Part shown: positions 47,786 to 59,203 of the stretch, one piece after another
Numbering within the stretch: the stretch's first letter is position 1
How the letters are laid out: each line of letters starts with the position of its first letter
Assembly (NCBI GenBank): GCA_049999765.1
Contig: JBNGIQ010009496.1
Span: 450,404-514,403, forward strand
Direction: 5' to 3'
DNA from: Phaeoceros laevis
Lineage: Eukaryota > Anthocerotophyta > Anthocerotopsida > Notothyladales
Length of the DNA stretch: 64,000 bases
The notes under the pieces: model-generated
Database searches by the model: none
What the model saw: only the letters and a program-made list of their open reading frames with translations
Told to the model about the DNA's origin: nothing
Position numbers and translations under genes: made by a program

Positions 47786-50112
47786 ACGCGGGCTCCAAAA
47801 AGTTCAACACAACATTCGATACAGCCCAATTTCAGTCAATGACCCATCCTTGTTTTAAGAGTAGCCAACCACTCTGCAGCATGGAGCAAGCTGGTGCTGT
47901 GTACCCACTCCAAGCCTGCCAGCTGAACATCCGTGGCATCACAAGCTCGTGAACTGTCCAGTCCAACATACTTTTGAAAATTTGTCTCCATCGCGCAAAT
48001 TTGATGCTGTCAAGGACAAACTTGGCTTGTAAGGTTGGCACTTCTACGCTCTTCTCCTGAAATCTCTATCGGGGGATATGCCTGCCGCAAAACGTGACCT
48101 GGTCCAGGGAGTGTGTGGGGGGACTTCATAACTTCACTTGTAAGGATGACTGATGACTTCATAACCTCACAGGAAAGCACTGGACTTGGTGCTCCTCTTT
48201 GGAAGCCGGGAGCCGGGAGCGGCCAAGTCCTTGTCCTCACTATGTCAGAGTGTTTTATTTAGGAACAGTCTTCATTGGCTCTTCGATGTGAAGCAACCAC
48301 CTGAGGGCCGCCCACCATTACCGTAAACTGCATATATGTGTGCAAGAAGTTTATTTCTGGTCAAGAAGCCTCATCACTTATTTATCATGTGAACTCTGTT
48401 TTAGGGTCAACAGATCAGCTGCAAACTGATCTGTTCCAGACTGTCTTTCGAAGCACGAACATGCAGACATGTGGCTGTTGAAAGGGTGAAGTCTCCCAGC
48501 AATCACAGGTCGGGAAGGAAGCCAAAAATGCATCCAGATCCTCATCAGACTTAACTACAGTACATACTGTAGTTGCTAGCTCGACATGCGATCATGGGCA
48601 ATAGCACGTACCTAAAGAACATCGTCAGTGACATGAACCGAGACGCGATTCCAAGCGTGCGGACATTCGAATAGTGAACAACGAAACGCGTTGCTCATCG
48701 TTCATCCCGAAACAAACCACTAGGCAACAAATGAATGTCAGAACAGAGGAAAAAACGAAATAGTGGATAGCTGTCTATACGGCTACGCAGAAGCTGCAAT
48801 GTAGAGGCGCCGGGTGGGGACAAAATTGTGGTCAGAAGACTCACAATGATCAGAACAATACCAATACTACAACAAGCAAGCAAGTGCCACTTATTTTTAC
48901 TTATATCAAAGTATATCACATTATTTTCGCGGCCTTTCGTTTGTGGCTTCTTGCCCAATCATTTGAACACTTCAAATAAACTTCTTCTTCTTCGTGTGAT
49001 GCGTCACTGTCTCTATCTCTTTCCGGCGCTTCCCAATAAAAGGCGCCTCCTAAAGCGTAAATTACACTGTTCACCCACGCTTGCGACGACTCTCTCATGC
49101 TACTGGTAACCAGTACCTGCCCACGGCCATACATACATGCGCCATACATGGAGGGCATGCACCAACCCGGCCTTCCATACATAGAGGGTTTGCTACATAC
49201 CTACAGCGAGTTACCGGCCATGGGCATGCGGGATCCGGCCTATGGGTGGAAGGGCACATGGATATTGCCGTTGCCGGTAGGCCCATGGAGAGAGAACTTG
49301 TGGGCCCCACTACACGGCCTCATGCGCGTTTATCGTTCATTACGAGTGTTCATGGATACAGACACCCTGGAGGAGGAGGGGCTTCCAGGGTCCTTCCTTC
49401 CTTGCTTCCACTCTCTTATTATTAGTCACTGTGACAGAGGAGAGCACTGTCCTGTCCAATAGGCCCTCTTCGATTGCGCGGCAGAGCTTCAACGCGTCCT
49501 GCAAGTTGGCAGCTTGACGCAGCCTTGATGAGCTCCTTGGAATCATTCCACGGACCACCAAAAATAAAAAATCATTCCACGAGGAACGTGCACTCGTCAC
49601 ATCTGTTTGTTTCGCAGTCTCTTTGAAGTGAAGTTTCCCATCCCATCTATTAAGCGTGTGTGTGGACGGATGCAAATGGTCTTTGCACTTGTGTTAGGAG
49701 AAAATAAGATACGCATGAAAATACGATACTTCTTACAGCTCAGGTTCTACATGCTCTGCGGCTGTGCCCGCCTTGTGTATCTTGCGTTCGCTTGGGGTCT
49801 CCCACGGCTCCCCGCAGGCGGTGAGGAGGAAGAGGAGGTTTGCTAGCTCTTTGCTCGTCAAGGAAGGCCGGCCGACAACCCGGTGTCTCCAAGGTGGAGG
49901 AGATGTGCAAGCTCGTTGCCCTTAAGGGAAGGTTGCTGACTTAGTGTCTTCTTAGGCGCCCAGTCCAGCCTCACCATGGTGTGGTGCTGCTCTTGGTGAC
50001 TCTTGGAAAGGTAAGGTTTGCATGTGGCGCGCTCCCCCGCTACGCAGCAGCGTCGACTTCAAGCCCGTTGTGACAACACACTCCGCCAGCGAGCTTACAA
50101 ACTGCGATTTCA
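46860..50112. other. 3.2 kb spacer, no gene recognised
   Basis: 46.86-47.79 kb is the 3' flank that also occurs at 54.36-55.26 kb. A 22-bp word ending gcagtcgtcaag is tandemly doubled at ~47533-47576. 47.8-50.1 kb shows only short scattered frames. Confidence 0.5.
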
Positions 50113-51663
50113 ATGGGGTTTGCAACTGTTGCATCTGACTTGGCTCGTGTGATCGAAGACGAGGAGAGGGATGGTCCGGCCACCTCCATGTTCCTGGTCC
50201 CCGACTACATCAAGTTCCCTTCCCCGGAGCACTTCCGTCCGCTGGAGTTGCGGCTGGGTCTCTACACGCACAAGAGCCTTGAAACAGCTCCTGGGGGCAT
50301 GGACAGCTTCAAAGTCGCTGTGGCCAGAGCGCTGGCCCGAGGACCGGGCTCCTCCGCAGCATCTGCTGGCAGCCCCACTGACAACATGACATCCAAGTCC
50401 AAGAGATGGGAGGACTTCTGTAAGGCGCTTGATTTGGAGAAAGCAGAGGAAGCCTACGATGGTTTTCGGCCACGTAACCGCAGCTTGGGAGGTAGCCTTG
50501 ATATGTCACGAGAGCGACACCCGCCTTTTGCTGTGCTAGCTTTGGACGCGCTGTTTGTGTGTGCATATCTGCGCTCTACTCTGGAATGGGAGTGCTGGGG
50601 TTACCCGTTTAAGCAGATATTCCGGGACTCTCGATTTGAGGCACGAAGGTATCCTCTGTACCGGGATCTGCTGATTGTGGAGAACCAAGTGCCCATGTTT
50701 CTGCTGCTGGCAGTCGTTCGGCAGTTGTGCAAGGCGGAGTCGTCGTTCAAAAACGTGTCTTTCGCTGATGATGTTGATGTTGAAGTTGTGGCGCAAGAAG
50801 CATTGAACAAGCTTCTCCTGCAGGTGGTTGTGGCCGTGTACCCTTTCAACCATGGGGTAGAACTGGAGTTGGGAACGGATGTTTTGGAGAAGCACTTGGC
50901 CAAGCACTTTTCTGCGCAAAGTCCTGATGCTCTGTGGAAGTGCGACCATATCCTAGCTGCTGCTTACCTGGCAATCTGTGGAGGCTACAATCCACGTCCG
51001 CCTGAAGAGACTGTCCACCGGACCTGGCGTAAGTGGATGGCACTGTCCAAGGAAGGGAACGACAATCAGCAGGAAGGCATCAGGAACCGATTTAGGGTCT
51101 CCTCAGCTACAAGTCTGGTGAGGGCAGGTATCTCTTTTAAGGTCTCAGAACGTGCTCTCACGCTGGAAGAGATTGATTTCGATAGGAGCACCAACACTTT
51201 GCTCCTGCCCATGCTCATCATGAACGATCATACAGCAGCACAGTTTCGGAACCTTGCACTGTATGAGCAGCTTCAGATCAAGGGTAATGTGCGGGCTGAG
51301 TTTAGGACCTATTTGTATTTGATGAGCTGCTTGGTGGATAACGCTGAAGACGTCCGGCTTCTGACCAAGTGTGGGATAATTGTCAACCAGCTGAGCAACG
51401 ATCAGGCTGTATCCCAGCAATGGAATGGCATGTGCGACGGTCTCTTCATTCCCTCCAACCCACCCCAGTATTGGGGGACATTGCAGAAGAGTGTCAGCCA
51501 GCTTGAGAGAGCTAAAGCCACGGAGTGGTTTGGAGACTTCAGGGTCAGGCACTCTGGTAACCCTTTTCAGCTGGCAGTCATTGCTGTTTTCTTGATCACA
51601 GTGTCGACTGTGCTGCAGGCTATCATGGCAATAGTTACCTACTGGAAGCCGCCGGACCACTAG
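50113..51663 (+). CDS. DUF247 plant membrane-associated protein
   Basis: Single exon, 516 aa from ATG 50113 (MGFATVASDLARVIEDEE). Family blocks: FLVPDYIKFPSPEHFRPLEL and LGLYTHKSLETAPGG; FAVLALDALFVCAYLR; YPLYRDLLIVENQVPMFLLL, the hallmark DUF247 stretch; FKVSERALTLEEIDFDRST; and MSCLVDNAEDVRLLTKCGII. One membrane anchor near the C-terminus (FQLAVIAVFLITVSTVLQAI, ~489-510) leaves a short tail YWKPPDH. DUF247 proteins are plant-specific; some act in grass self-incompatibility, but most are uncharacterised. Length (usual 400-550) and order of motifs are normal and the frame is intact. Confidence 0.92.
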   Translation: MGFATVASDLARVIEDEERDGPATSMFLVPDYIKFPSPEHFRPLELRLGLYTHKSLETAPGGMDSFKVAVARALARGPGSSAASAGSPTDNMTSKSKRWEDFCKALDLEKAEEAYDGFRPRNRSLGGSLDMSRERHPPFAVLALDALFVCAYLRSTLEWECWGYPFKQIFRDSRFEARRYPLYRDLLIVENQVPMFLLLAVVRQLCKAESSFKNVSFADDVDVEVVAQEALNKLLLQVVVAVYPFNHGVELELGTDVLEKHLAKHFSAQSPDALWKCDHILAAAYLAICGGYNPRPPEETVHRTWRKWMALSKEGNDNQQEGIRNRFRVSSATSLVRAGISFKVSERALTLEEIDFDRSTNTLLLPMLIMNDHTAAQFRNLALYEQLQIKGNVRAEFRTYLYLMSCLVDNAEDVRLLTKCGIIVNQLSNDQAVSQQWNGMCDGLFIPSNPPQYWGTLQKSVSQLERAKATEWFGDFRVRHSGNPFQLAVIAVFLITVSTVLQAIMAIVTYWKPPDH

Positions 51664-53904
51664 TATGGGCCCCAGCTAGTCTCAGGGCCATGGGAGGCCA
51701 GCTGTGGGGATTGTTGGCCTAGCATATGGACAGGCGTTTGGTCATGGATGATGGCAGCTGTGGCTCATTTGTGCGTATAAACACACTTGAGTGCCAGACA
51801 GGGTTACAGAGATACTTGGAAGGAGAGGACAATTGCTGGTTCAGTGGGTTACGCTGCCAGATGAAGAGTCCTACATACACAGATGCCGTCGGTGCTGCAT
51901 TGCTGTGTACTTTATCAGCATGAGTTAACAAGCTGCGAAAGCTCGAAACTACTAGAGCTGACATCCAGCTTGCCAAACTTGCAGTGGACGTGAATACCGG
52001 CACTGCTGCAGTAATCGTGGGGGAGCTCGAGGTTCTCGGGAATGCGAAGCTGGAGCACATTGATGTACCTCTAGTGTTTCAGCAAGGTGCACGCCAGCGA
52101 TGTCAGCTGTAACCTGCCAGGTAAGTTGTAAGGGTCACCCTGTTTCCCACCATGGATGCAAGGCCATTAATGTTCCAGACGGCTGGAGCAAGGCCACTCT
52201 GAGATGAATAGTGTCGTCTTCCAGAGGCGAGTCCAATCTAATAGTGAAGGTTTTTTTAGTGAAAGTGGTCCGAAACTCAACAAAGGCAGGCTTGCAGTCC
52301 TGTTGTCCATCCACCTGTGCAGTTTTATTTATGTCAATTGCAAGAAGACTGTCTCGGAAAAAACTTTTGTGTAGCGTGCCGGCTCCATCCTTGTCCAGGG
52401 ACAGCTGTATGAGTCAAGATGACACGCTTTATTTATGTCAATTGCAAGAAGACTGTCTTGGAAAAAACTTTTGTGTAGCGTGCCGTCTCCATCCTTGTCC
52501 AGGGACAGCTGTATGAGTCAAGATGACACGCCATGTTCGTACATATGGAGTTGTGTGGTGAGCTGTTAGCACTGCGACTGGTAGTCGGCAGGGAATCTAG
52601 CCTTGGAAGACGTGGTTGATAATGCCTTGACTAGAGCACCCAGTGAAAAGACATTAGGTGCCTCGTGCTAGAGTTACCAGATACACCTTTTGTGGAGGTG
52701 GTTGGAGAAAACTGGTACACGTTATAAAGGATCACTGGTGAAGGCAAGGCAGTGTGTACCATGTGATGCATTTTGATACTCATTGCGAGTAGGTAATGGT
52801 TGCGCGTCCCTTTCAGTTTTAAAGAGAAAAGGACACTGTACAGAGTACTGGTAGACCGGGTTGGGGGGTGGAGACTGTGGAGTAGACGCAATGTAGGAAA
52901 TGAAATTTGGCTCCGAAGTGCTGAAGAAGTTCCTTCCGTCATGTAGCTGTGACTCGTGCTGACAATGGTACTCTTGTGACCAACAAGTGCGCAAGCGCAC
53001 AAAGTCCATAACGCCTCACGAGTAAAGCATGCAGATTTCAAGAGCGAGGTCTGAAGTTTAGCCAGAGATGTCTGCTGCCTGTAGCCCTCGACAGAAAATC
53101 TTGCGAAGTAAAGAAGATGGACGAGAAGACGTTTCTGTCGTTGTGACCTGAATGAGGAGGCCAACTCGCCCATTAGCTGAATTGACAGATGGGATCCAGA
53201 GATTCATGTGGAGTACTGAACTAGTAAAAAACTGGAAGTCTCGCTGTCCTATAATATTTATGGAGCTAGGAGGCTTTCAAGTGTAAACCTGGAGATGGCT
53301 GGCTGGCAGATATCAAGCTAGTCTAGAAGGGGACAGCACAGTACGCGTAAACCACCGTAAGATCCCAAAGACAGCGAAGCCTTCCTCTTAATACCAGCAA
53401 GGATAGTACCTCTGTTTCAACGGGTTCGTTGTCTTCTACAATTACACACCACTCCCACCGCAGGCACTAACTGGGCGTGAGTCGGTGATGACTGCCTAGC
53501 AGGTTGTGGTTCATGTTGCTTGGCGCAAACATGACAGTGGTGTGCTGCAACAACCTTGTCTCCTACGCCTACCTCCTTTGGCTAATAGGGCGATGGGGTC
53601 CCGCCCACCTGCAGGCAAAGCTAGCATCCCATAAAAAAATTGGAGGCCTTCAACTTTTGCCAAGAATCCATGGTAGGATTGCGGCCTAGAAGAGGGCGCT
53701 CTCTCGTCGCCACCAGAGCCAGGAAGCACCGCCTGGCTGGGATGGCGACAAGATCATTCCCACCTGGAGGCTGCAATCCAGTCCAGGTTGTTATGCAATG
53801 CTGGAAGGGATCGCGGCTAGAGCTCGAGGTGGACGCGATCCGGTCGCCACCACAGTTGGATACCCACCCAGCACCTTGTGCATATCCCTTTCCTTCTCTA
53901 ACAA
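51664..53904. other. 2.2 kb spacer with one coding-like scrap
   Basis: Around 51950-52105 the plus strand is open and reads ADIQLAKLAVDVNTGTAAVI and then GELEVLGNAKLEHIDVPLVF before a stop. It looks protein-like, but no start, flanking exon or family was found. A 104-bp tandem repeat follows. The rest is unassigned. Confidence 0.35.
52324..52531. repeat. 104-bp tandem duplication, two copies
   Basis: 52324-52427 and 52428-52531 are nearly identical (tttatttatgtcaattgcaa to tgagtcaagatgacacgc), differing at about two positions. Confidence 0.93.
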
Positions 53905-55255
53905 ACTTGTCTTTATATCAGTCTGGACTCGGGTGCAACATTTGGAGCTAACGAGTACTTTTGCTTAAAGTAGTAGTAGTAGGAAGATTATGGTGTTTAG
54001 CCAACTCCACATGGGAATTGAAGTGTGCATACAAAATGGAATACCAATTAATTCTGAAGAAACCAGGAAAGCATTAGTCTATATGCAAAAATCTCTCTTG
54101 GTATGTGATGAATCTTTATTTAATGGTTTTGTAGTTCCAAGTTCCAACACCTCTTGTCCCAGTATGGCTGCTTCTCAAGTTCTCACAAAACTAATGCTCA
54201 AGCCTCAAGCAAATTCGTAGATATCAAATCTTACTTTTTTCTCTCAAGATTATGGAACCATTTCATATTAGACAAAGTATCACTTCATGCACGCCAGTGA
54301 AGTTGAAAGAAGCTCTCCTGTGCTTCCACCTATTGAAGCTGACTTTGTCCTTTAATACTATGAGGTGCATAAAACATTTACAGCAAAGGAACAAAACAAA
54401 GTTATTATTATTATAGAAATTGCTATCACATCCTGGCACTACGACAACAACGTCGGGATCGGGAGAGGGGTGTTGGGTGTTCAATGGCATCGTGGCCATA
54501 TACACATCTTAGGACTTTGGGCGCAACTCCTTGGCTCACAGAGACGTTCTCGACTTCGAGGTAGGGAGTAATCCCTACCTGCCAGAAAAGCACAGCGCAG
54601 TAAGAAGGTGTTCACTCCAGTTCCCTGAACTTCCCTCTATGATCTTGTTATCTTCTATGCTTTTTAGCTTCGAATTCCTACCCAAATAAACATAAATGAA
54701 GTCCCAGACTATGGGAAAGAAAGTTGTGACCTTCTCTCTCTCTCTTTCGCTCTCTGTGCTGGCTTTGGTCTCCAAAATCTCCAGCGCTCCAAATCCACTA
54801 CCCAATCAAAATGCGTCAACAAGCACATAAGCCACGCTTTTAGCTCCTTTGCAACTAAAAAGGTTATTGTCAACTCAAAAAAAAGCAGGAACACCAATTA
54901 ATTGAGCATGAATACAACCCTCACCTCAAGCGTCCCTCTACACATCCTATCTGTCATCAGATTGTAGAGAGAGCAGACAGTAGGAAAGAGACACTTCATT
55001 TTCTGCTAGTACTTACCGGACTTGGGACTACTTTGTAGTCGTCAAGAGACCGGTTCGCAGACAGATCCATCCGGCCCGGTTCCTCTTGTTGTTGAACTCG
55101 TGCTTATGAAGCGCTGGTAGTGAACCATCAGTCAATCTGCAAGCCAGCCAGAAGCTGCAAGTGTCGGATGGCAATCCACGCGAAGCATCTTCATCCTGTG
55201 AGGCCTTGAGGTATGTCACCCTGACATCCAAGCTGACACAGCACAGGTGGAAGGT
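53905..55255. repeat. Segmental duplication, copy B (pairs with 46495-47785)
   Basis: Direct-orientation, diverged copy of the last exon and 3' flank of the AT-rich gene. It stops about 50 bp short of the 3' end of the large PPR gene. Confidence 0.88.
53930..54355 (+). pseudogene. Broken copy of the last exon of the AT-rich gene
   Basis: Matches the final exon (46506-46859): gtgcaacatttg, QNGIPINSEE, VYMQKSLLVCDESLFNGFVV and the terminal ttgaagNtgactttgtcctt all recur. It is interrupted by an insertion of about 55 bp with several stop codons (near 53970-54020) and by further small insertions that shift the frame before the end. The other five exons are absent. Confidence 0.85.
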
Positions 55256-55308
55256 AGCCAGCGGCCAAGCAAGTCTCTCTCTCCGGTAAGCTGTGCACGA
55301 TTCCTCCT

Positions 55309-58300
55309 TCAACCTGTGCTCACCTTGTCCAGAAGATCTTGAAGTTGCTCCTGCAGTACGTGGTCCGAGTCACCTGCCACGAAAGAGTGCACTTCCTGCT
55401 GGTGCTCGATCCAGCTCTGACCAGGCTTCTTCCAAGCACCTGCCTTCTGTCTCAGAGCCTTCAGCTCTTTGGCATGGCCCCCAAGGCCAGCAGCCTCATA
55501 TATGTTGGACATCAAAACGTATGGGGCAGCATGGTATGGTTGCAGATGCAATGCCCACGTGAAGGCATGCTTTCCCAACGCTACCTTGCCGTGCTTCTGA
55601 CAGGCACCCAGCAGACAGGATAGCATGGCCCGGTCAGGCTGCATAGGCAGGGATGACAGCAGCTGCTCTAACCTGGCGAAGTCTCCTGCACGCCCCAAAA
55701 GGTCTACCATGCTAACGTAATGCTCCATCCCTGGAGTAATGCCATAATCTCGGCTCATGGACTCAAAGTACTCAATGCCCTTATCCACCAGGCCCTCATG
55801 ACTGCATGCGGAAAGGAGGGATAGAAACGTGACACTATCTGGCTTCACACCGGCCTGCCTCATTTTCTCATACCATAGTGAACTGGCAGTAGCGTTTCCT
55901 TGACGGGCATAACCAGCAATTAAAGCGGTCCACACCACTACATCAGGCTGAGGCAATGCTTCGAACACAGATTGAGCATCCACCATACTTGCACAGCTCC
56001 CATATGAGTGAATGAGAGTGCTCGCCAGAAGGGAAGTGAGGTGGTTTCCTGTGGAGAGAAGGATGTGATGAATCTGCCGACAGGCAACCAAGTTCCCAGT
56101 GTTACTGCACGCCTGCAAGATGCTCATAACAGTAATGTCATCATAATACACGCCGGCCTCTGTCATTTGCTCAAAGAGCTGGAAAGCCTTCTCTGATAGG
56201 CCCTGCTGAGCATAGGCTCCCAGTAAAGCATTCCAAGACACCACATCTTGCAGAGATAAGTGAGCGAATACACTCTCTGCATCTAAAATGTCACCGCACT
56301 TCCCATACATAGAGACAAGGGTGTTACCAATAAAAACATTTTGGTCATACCCTTTCAAGCAAATATCTGCATGAAATGCCTTAACCGTGTGTAGGGAGAT
56401 CGCCTTTACCGACTTCCCGTCCATAACAACAAACTCGTCATCTTCTGCAAGGATGCCACAGGCTTGAAGCAAGCTCACAAAGGTCCAAACATCTGGACTG
56501 ACACCTTCCTGTGACATTCTCTCATACAGCTCCATTACTTTCTCTGCCGGACCCTGCTGAGCGTAAGAGGCCAGCATTGCATTCCAAGACACTACATCCT
56601 GGTGCGGCAACCCATTAAACACATACAGGGCATCCAAAATGCTCCCGCATTTCCCATACATACTAACCAGGGTGTTACCAATGATGACATCCGATCTGTA
56701 GCCCAACCACCAAAGATGAGCATGCATTGCTTTCCCTAGTTTCAAGGCCTTCACCTTGATCAATCGCCCATCCACAACATCATCATCTTCTTGGTCTGCA
56801 AGCATGACACATATTTGGAGCAGGGTGGCAAAAATTCGAACATCTGGTTTGACATTTTCTTGTGACATTTGCTCAAACAACTCCAAAGCTTTCTCTGCTT
56901 TGCCCTGCTGAGTAAATGCTGACAGCATCGCTGTCCAAGACACAACATCCCGCTGGGTCACCTGATCAAATACATTCTGTGCATCCAGTGTGCTCCCACA
57001 CTTTCCATACATACTAACAAGAGTGTTTCCAATAAACACATCATCAGTAGTACCCTTCCTCAGAGCATTGGCATGTATTACCTTCCCCAGCTCCAAGGAC
57101 TTCATCTTGATCAGTTGCCCATCTAGAACAACACCATGTTCCTCTTCTGATACCATACCACATGCCTGGAGTAAGGTGATAAATGTCCTGATGTCTGGAC
57201 TGACACAGTCCCCCAGCATGTGCTTGTACACCAGTAACGCTTTCCCTGCCTGACCACACTGAACATAAGCAGCGAGCATAGCATTCCATGACACTATGTT
57301 CCGCTGGAACAACCCATCAAACACGTTTTCCGCGTCTAAAATGCTCCTGCACTTACCATACACACTAATGAGGGTGCTGCCAATAAAGATACTCGAATCG
57401 TAGCCTTTCTTCTTTAAGTCGGCATGAATCGCCCTTCCCTTCTCCAGATACACTGCTGTGGCAGAATGACTATCCACAAGAGCGTCCTTTCCTGCATCCG
57501 AAAGCACGCCACATGCTTGGAGTGCACTCACAAAGGTCCGCTCATTTGGGCTTACATGCTCCTCATGCATTCGATCATAAAGCTGCAAAGCCTTCTCAGA
57601 TTGGCCCAGCTCCAAATATGCGCCAAGCATTGCATTCCATGAAATCACATCACGCTGAGTTAACCCATCAAAAACATTCCTTGCGTGGGCCATGCTACCG
57701 CACTTCCCATACATGCTTACAAGAGTGTTGCCCACAAAAACATCTGCATCATACCCCTTCTTCCGAGAATCAGCATGTATTGCTATCCCCTTCTCGAAAG
57801 CCCTTGCTTTGTTTGATTGCCCGTCCGCAGCATCTGCCGTCTCTGCAAGGATGCGACATGCTTGCAGCAGCGTCACAAAAGTTCGATCATTTGGGCTAAC
57901 ACCGTCCTCCTGCATTCGATCATAAAGCTGCAAAGCTTTATCTGCTTGGCCTTGCTGGGCGTAAGCCCCAAGCATCACAGTCCAAGTCACAACGTTCCGC
58001 TGAGGCAATCCATCAAATACAGTCGCAGCATCCACCATGCTCCCACATTTTGCATACATATCCACCAAACATGTGCCCACAAAGGGATCAGATTGCAACC
58101 TGTATTTTGAGGCTTCAGCATGAATACGCCTGCCCTCTTTAAGGTCGGACAGGCTGCCACAAGCTCTGAGTAAGGTGACCAAGGTGTACTTGTCCGGCTC
58201 CACACCTTCCATACGCATCCAGTGATACATCCCAAGCGCCTCACGATCAAGGCCAGCCGAGGTGTACCCAGATAGCACAGCTGTCCACGAGAAAGCAGAT

Positions 58301-58656
58301 CGATTTGGCAACCTGTGAAATAGCTGGAGAGCATCTTCAAGGCCACCACACTTCACCAACGTGCTCACCATACATGCACCAAGGAAATTGGTGGACTCTA
58401 ACCCATGTCTAGTCAGATATACGTGAAATCGCTTGACCTGAGGTAAGGCCCTCTGTTTTGCACAAGCCTTCAAGAAAATGCTGAGGACATTCACGGACGG
58501 GACAGTACCCTGCTGCACAAGCATGTCCAGGACATAGTCCAGGTGTCCGGCCTCACAGAGGGATCGGACCTCATGATAATCCAACAGACTCCGTTGCATG
58601 GTCTGGGAACCCTTGTGCCGAAGGTCTGGGTGCCGGAAGCTCTTCTGCAAGCACAT
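55309..58656 (-). CDS. 1115-aa PLS-class PPR protein (E/E+ type, no DYW domain)
   Basis: Intronless; ATG 58656 (MCLQKSFRHPDLRHKGSQ). RNA-binding organelle protein with about 25 PPR motifs. After two ordinary PLS triplets (DMYAKCGSMVDAATVFDGLP), an ~122-residue module repeats five to six times, starting VVTWTVMLGAYAQQG, VISWNAMLGAYLELG, IVSWNAMLAAYVQCG, VVSWTAMLSAFTQQG, VVSWNAMLASYAQQG and VVSWNALLGAYAQQG. Five modules carry an extra acidic loop of ~20 residues after LLQAC (for example SEEEHGVVLDGQLIKMKSLE) that ordinary PPR arrays lack. It ends in E/E+ sequence (SCLLGACQKHGKVALG, QSWIEHQQEVHSFVAGD) with no deaminase, so any editing role would need a partner. No clear transit peptide. Divergent from TAF10. 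Confidence 0.92.
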   Translation of the reverse strand: MCLQKSFRHPDLRHKGSQTMQRSLLDYHEVRSLCEAGHLDYVLDMLVQQGTVPSVNVLSIFLKACAKQRALPQVKRFHVYLTRHGLESTNFLGACMVSTLVKCGGLEDALQLFHRLPNRSAFSWTAVLSGYTSAGLDREALGMYHWMRMEGVEPDKYTLVTLLRACGSLSDLKEGRRIHAEASKYRLQSDPFVGTCLVDMYAKCGSMVDAATVFDGLPQRNVVTWTVMLGAYAQQGQADKALQLYDRMQEDGVSPNDRTFVTLLQACRILAETADAADGQSNKARAFEKGIAIHADSRKKGYDADVFVGNTLVSMYGKCGSMAHARNVFDGLTQRDVISWNAMLGAYLELGQSEKALQLYDRMHEEHVSPNERTFVSALQACGVLSDAGKDALVDSHSATAVYLEKGRAIHADLKKKGYDSSIFIGSTLISVYGKCRSILDAENVFDGLFQRNIVSWNAMLAAYVQCGQAGKALLVYKHMLGDCVSPDIRTFITLLQACGMVSEEEHGVVLDGQLIKMKSLELGKVIHANALRKGTTDDVFIGNTLVSMYGKCGSTLDAQNVFDQVTQRDVVSWTAMLSAFTQQGKAEKALELFEQMSQENVKPDVRIFATLLQICVMLADQEDDDVVDGRLIKVKALKLGKAMHAHLWWLGYRSDVIIGNTLVSMYGKCGSILDALYVFNGLPHQDVVSWNAMLASYAQQGPAEKVMELYERMSQEGVSPDVWTFVSLLQACGILAEDDEFVVMDGKSVKAISLHTVKAFHADICLKGYDQNVFIGNTLVSMYGKCGDILDAESVFAHLSLQDVVSWNALLGAYAQQGLSEKAFQLFEQMTEAGVYYDDITVMSILQACSNTGNLVACRQIHHILLSTGNHLTSLLASTLIHSYGSCASMVDAQSVFEALPQPDVVVWTALIAGYARQGNATASSLWYEKMRQAGVKPDSVTFLSLLSACSHEGLVDKGIEYFESMSRDYGITPGMEHYVSMVDLLGRAGDFARLEQLLSSLPMQPDRAMLSCLLGACQKHGKVALGKHAFTWALHLQPYHAAPYVLMSNIYEAAGLGGHAKELKALRQKAGAWKKPGQSWIEHQQEVHSFVAGDSDHVLQEQLQDLLDKVSTG

Positions 58657-59203
58657 TAGCTTTCTGTGTCAGGAATTTCCATGGGATGAATAGCAGCTTT
58701 GATTACTCCTGCAAGCCATCCGCAGCTGTTGCAATTGTGGATAAGTAGTCCTGCCTTGTCCAGCATGTTGTCCGACCATTTTGAAGAGTCTGTGAAGGAA
58801 ACCGTCCAAAGCAGCTTCTGTCTGTTGTGGTAATCTCCACCGGGATCGAAACCACCGGGTTCGTCCCACCACTCGCTTGTGCTAGTTGATTGCATGACAC
58901 TGGAATGCCATTTGGAGAAGCATAGGCAACATAACAGACGTCCAGTGAATCGAGTGGAAAGGGCACGACATGACCGCGCAAACAGCAGGACAGTAGCCAT
59001 GAGCAAGCTGACGATCCCAGTTGCATTTGTCTCCGGGGATAGTGATCCACCGTCATGAATGTCCCACTGCACCTGGAACCTTGTAAACGAGTAGACTTAT
59101 TATTTTGACGGTCCAAGTTCGGTTGACAGCCTCGGCTTGTAAGGGTCCAGGGTGGGATGGAAGTGCTCGGGGGCTGAAGAAAGAAGCAGCTGCAGCCTCG
59201 ACC
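58657..59203. other. Divergent PPR / TAF10 intergenic region with two overlapping open minus frames
   Basis: About 550 bp between start codons. On the minus strand two frames stay open for ~137 codons each. One ends in TAA overlapping the PPR start codon (TAATG at 58656). The other begins at an ATG near 59057 and holds DSLDVCYVAYASPNGIPVSC. Neither matches a family I know; one may be a leader frame or small gene. Confidence 0.3.
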
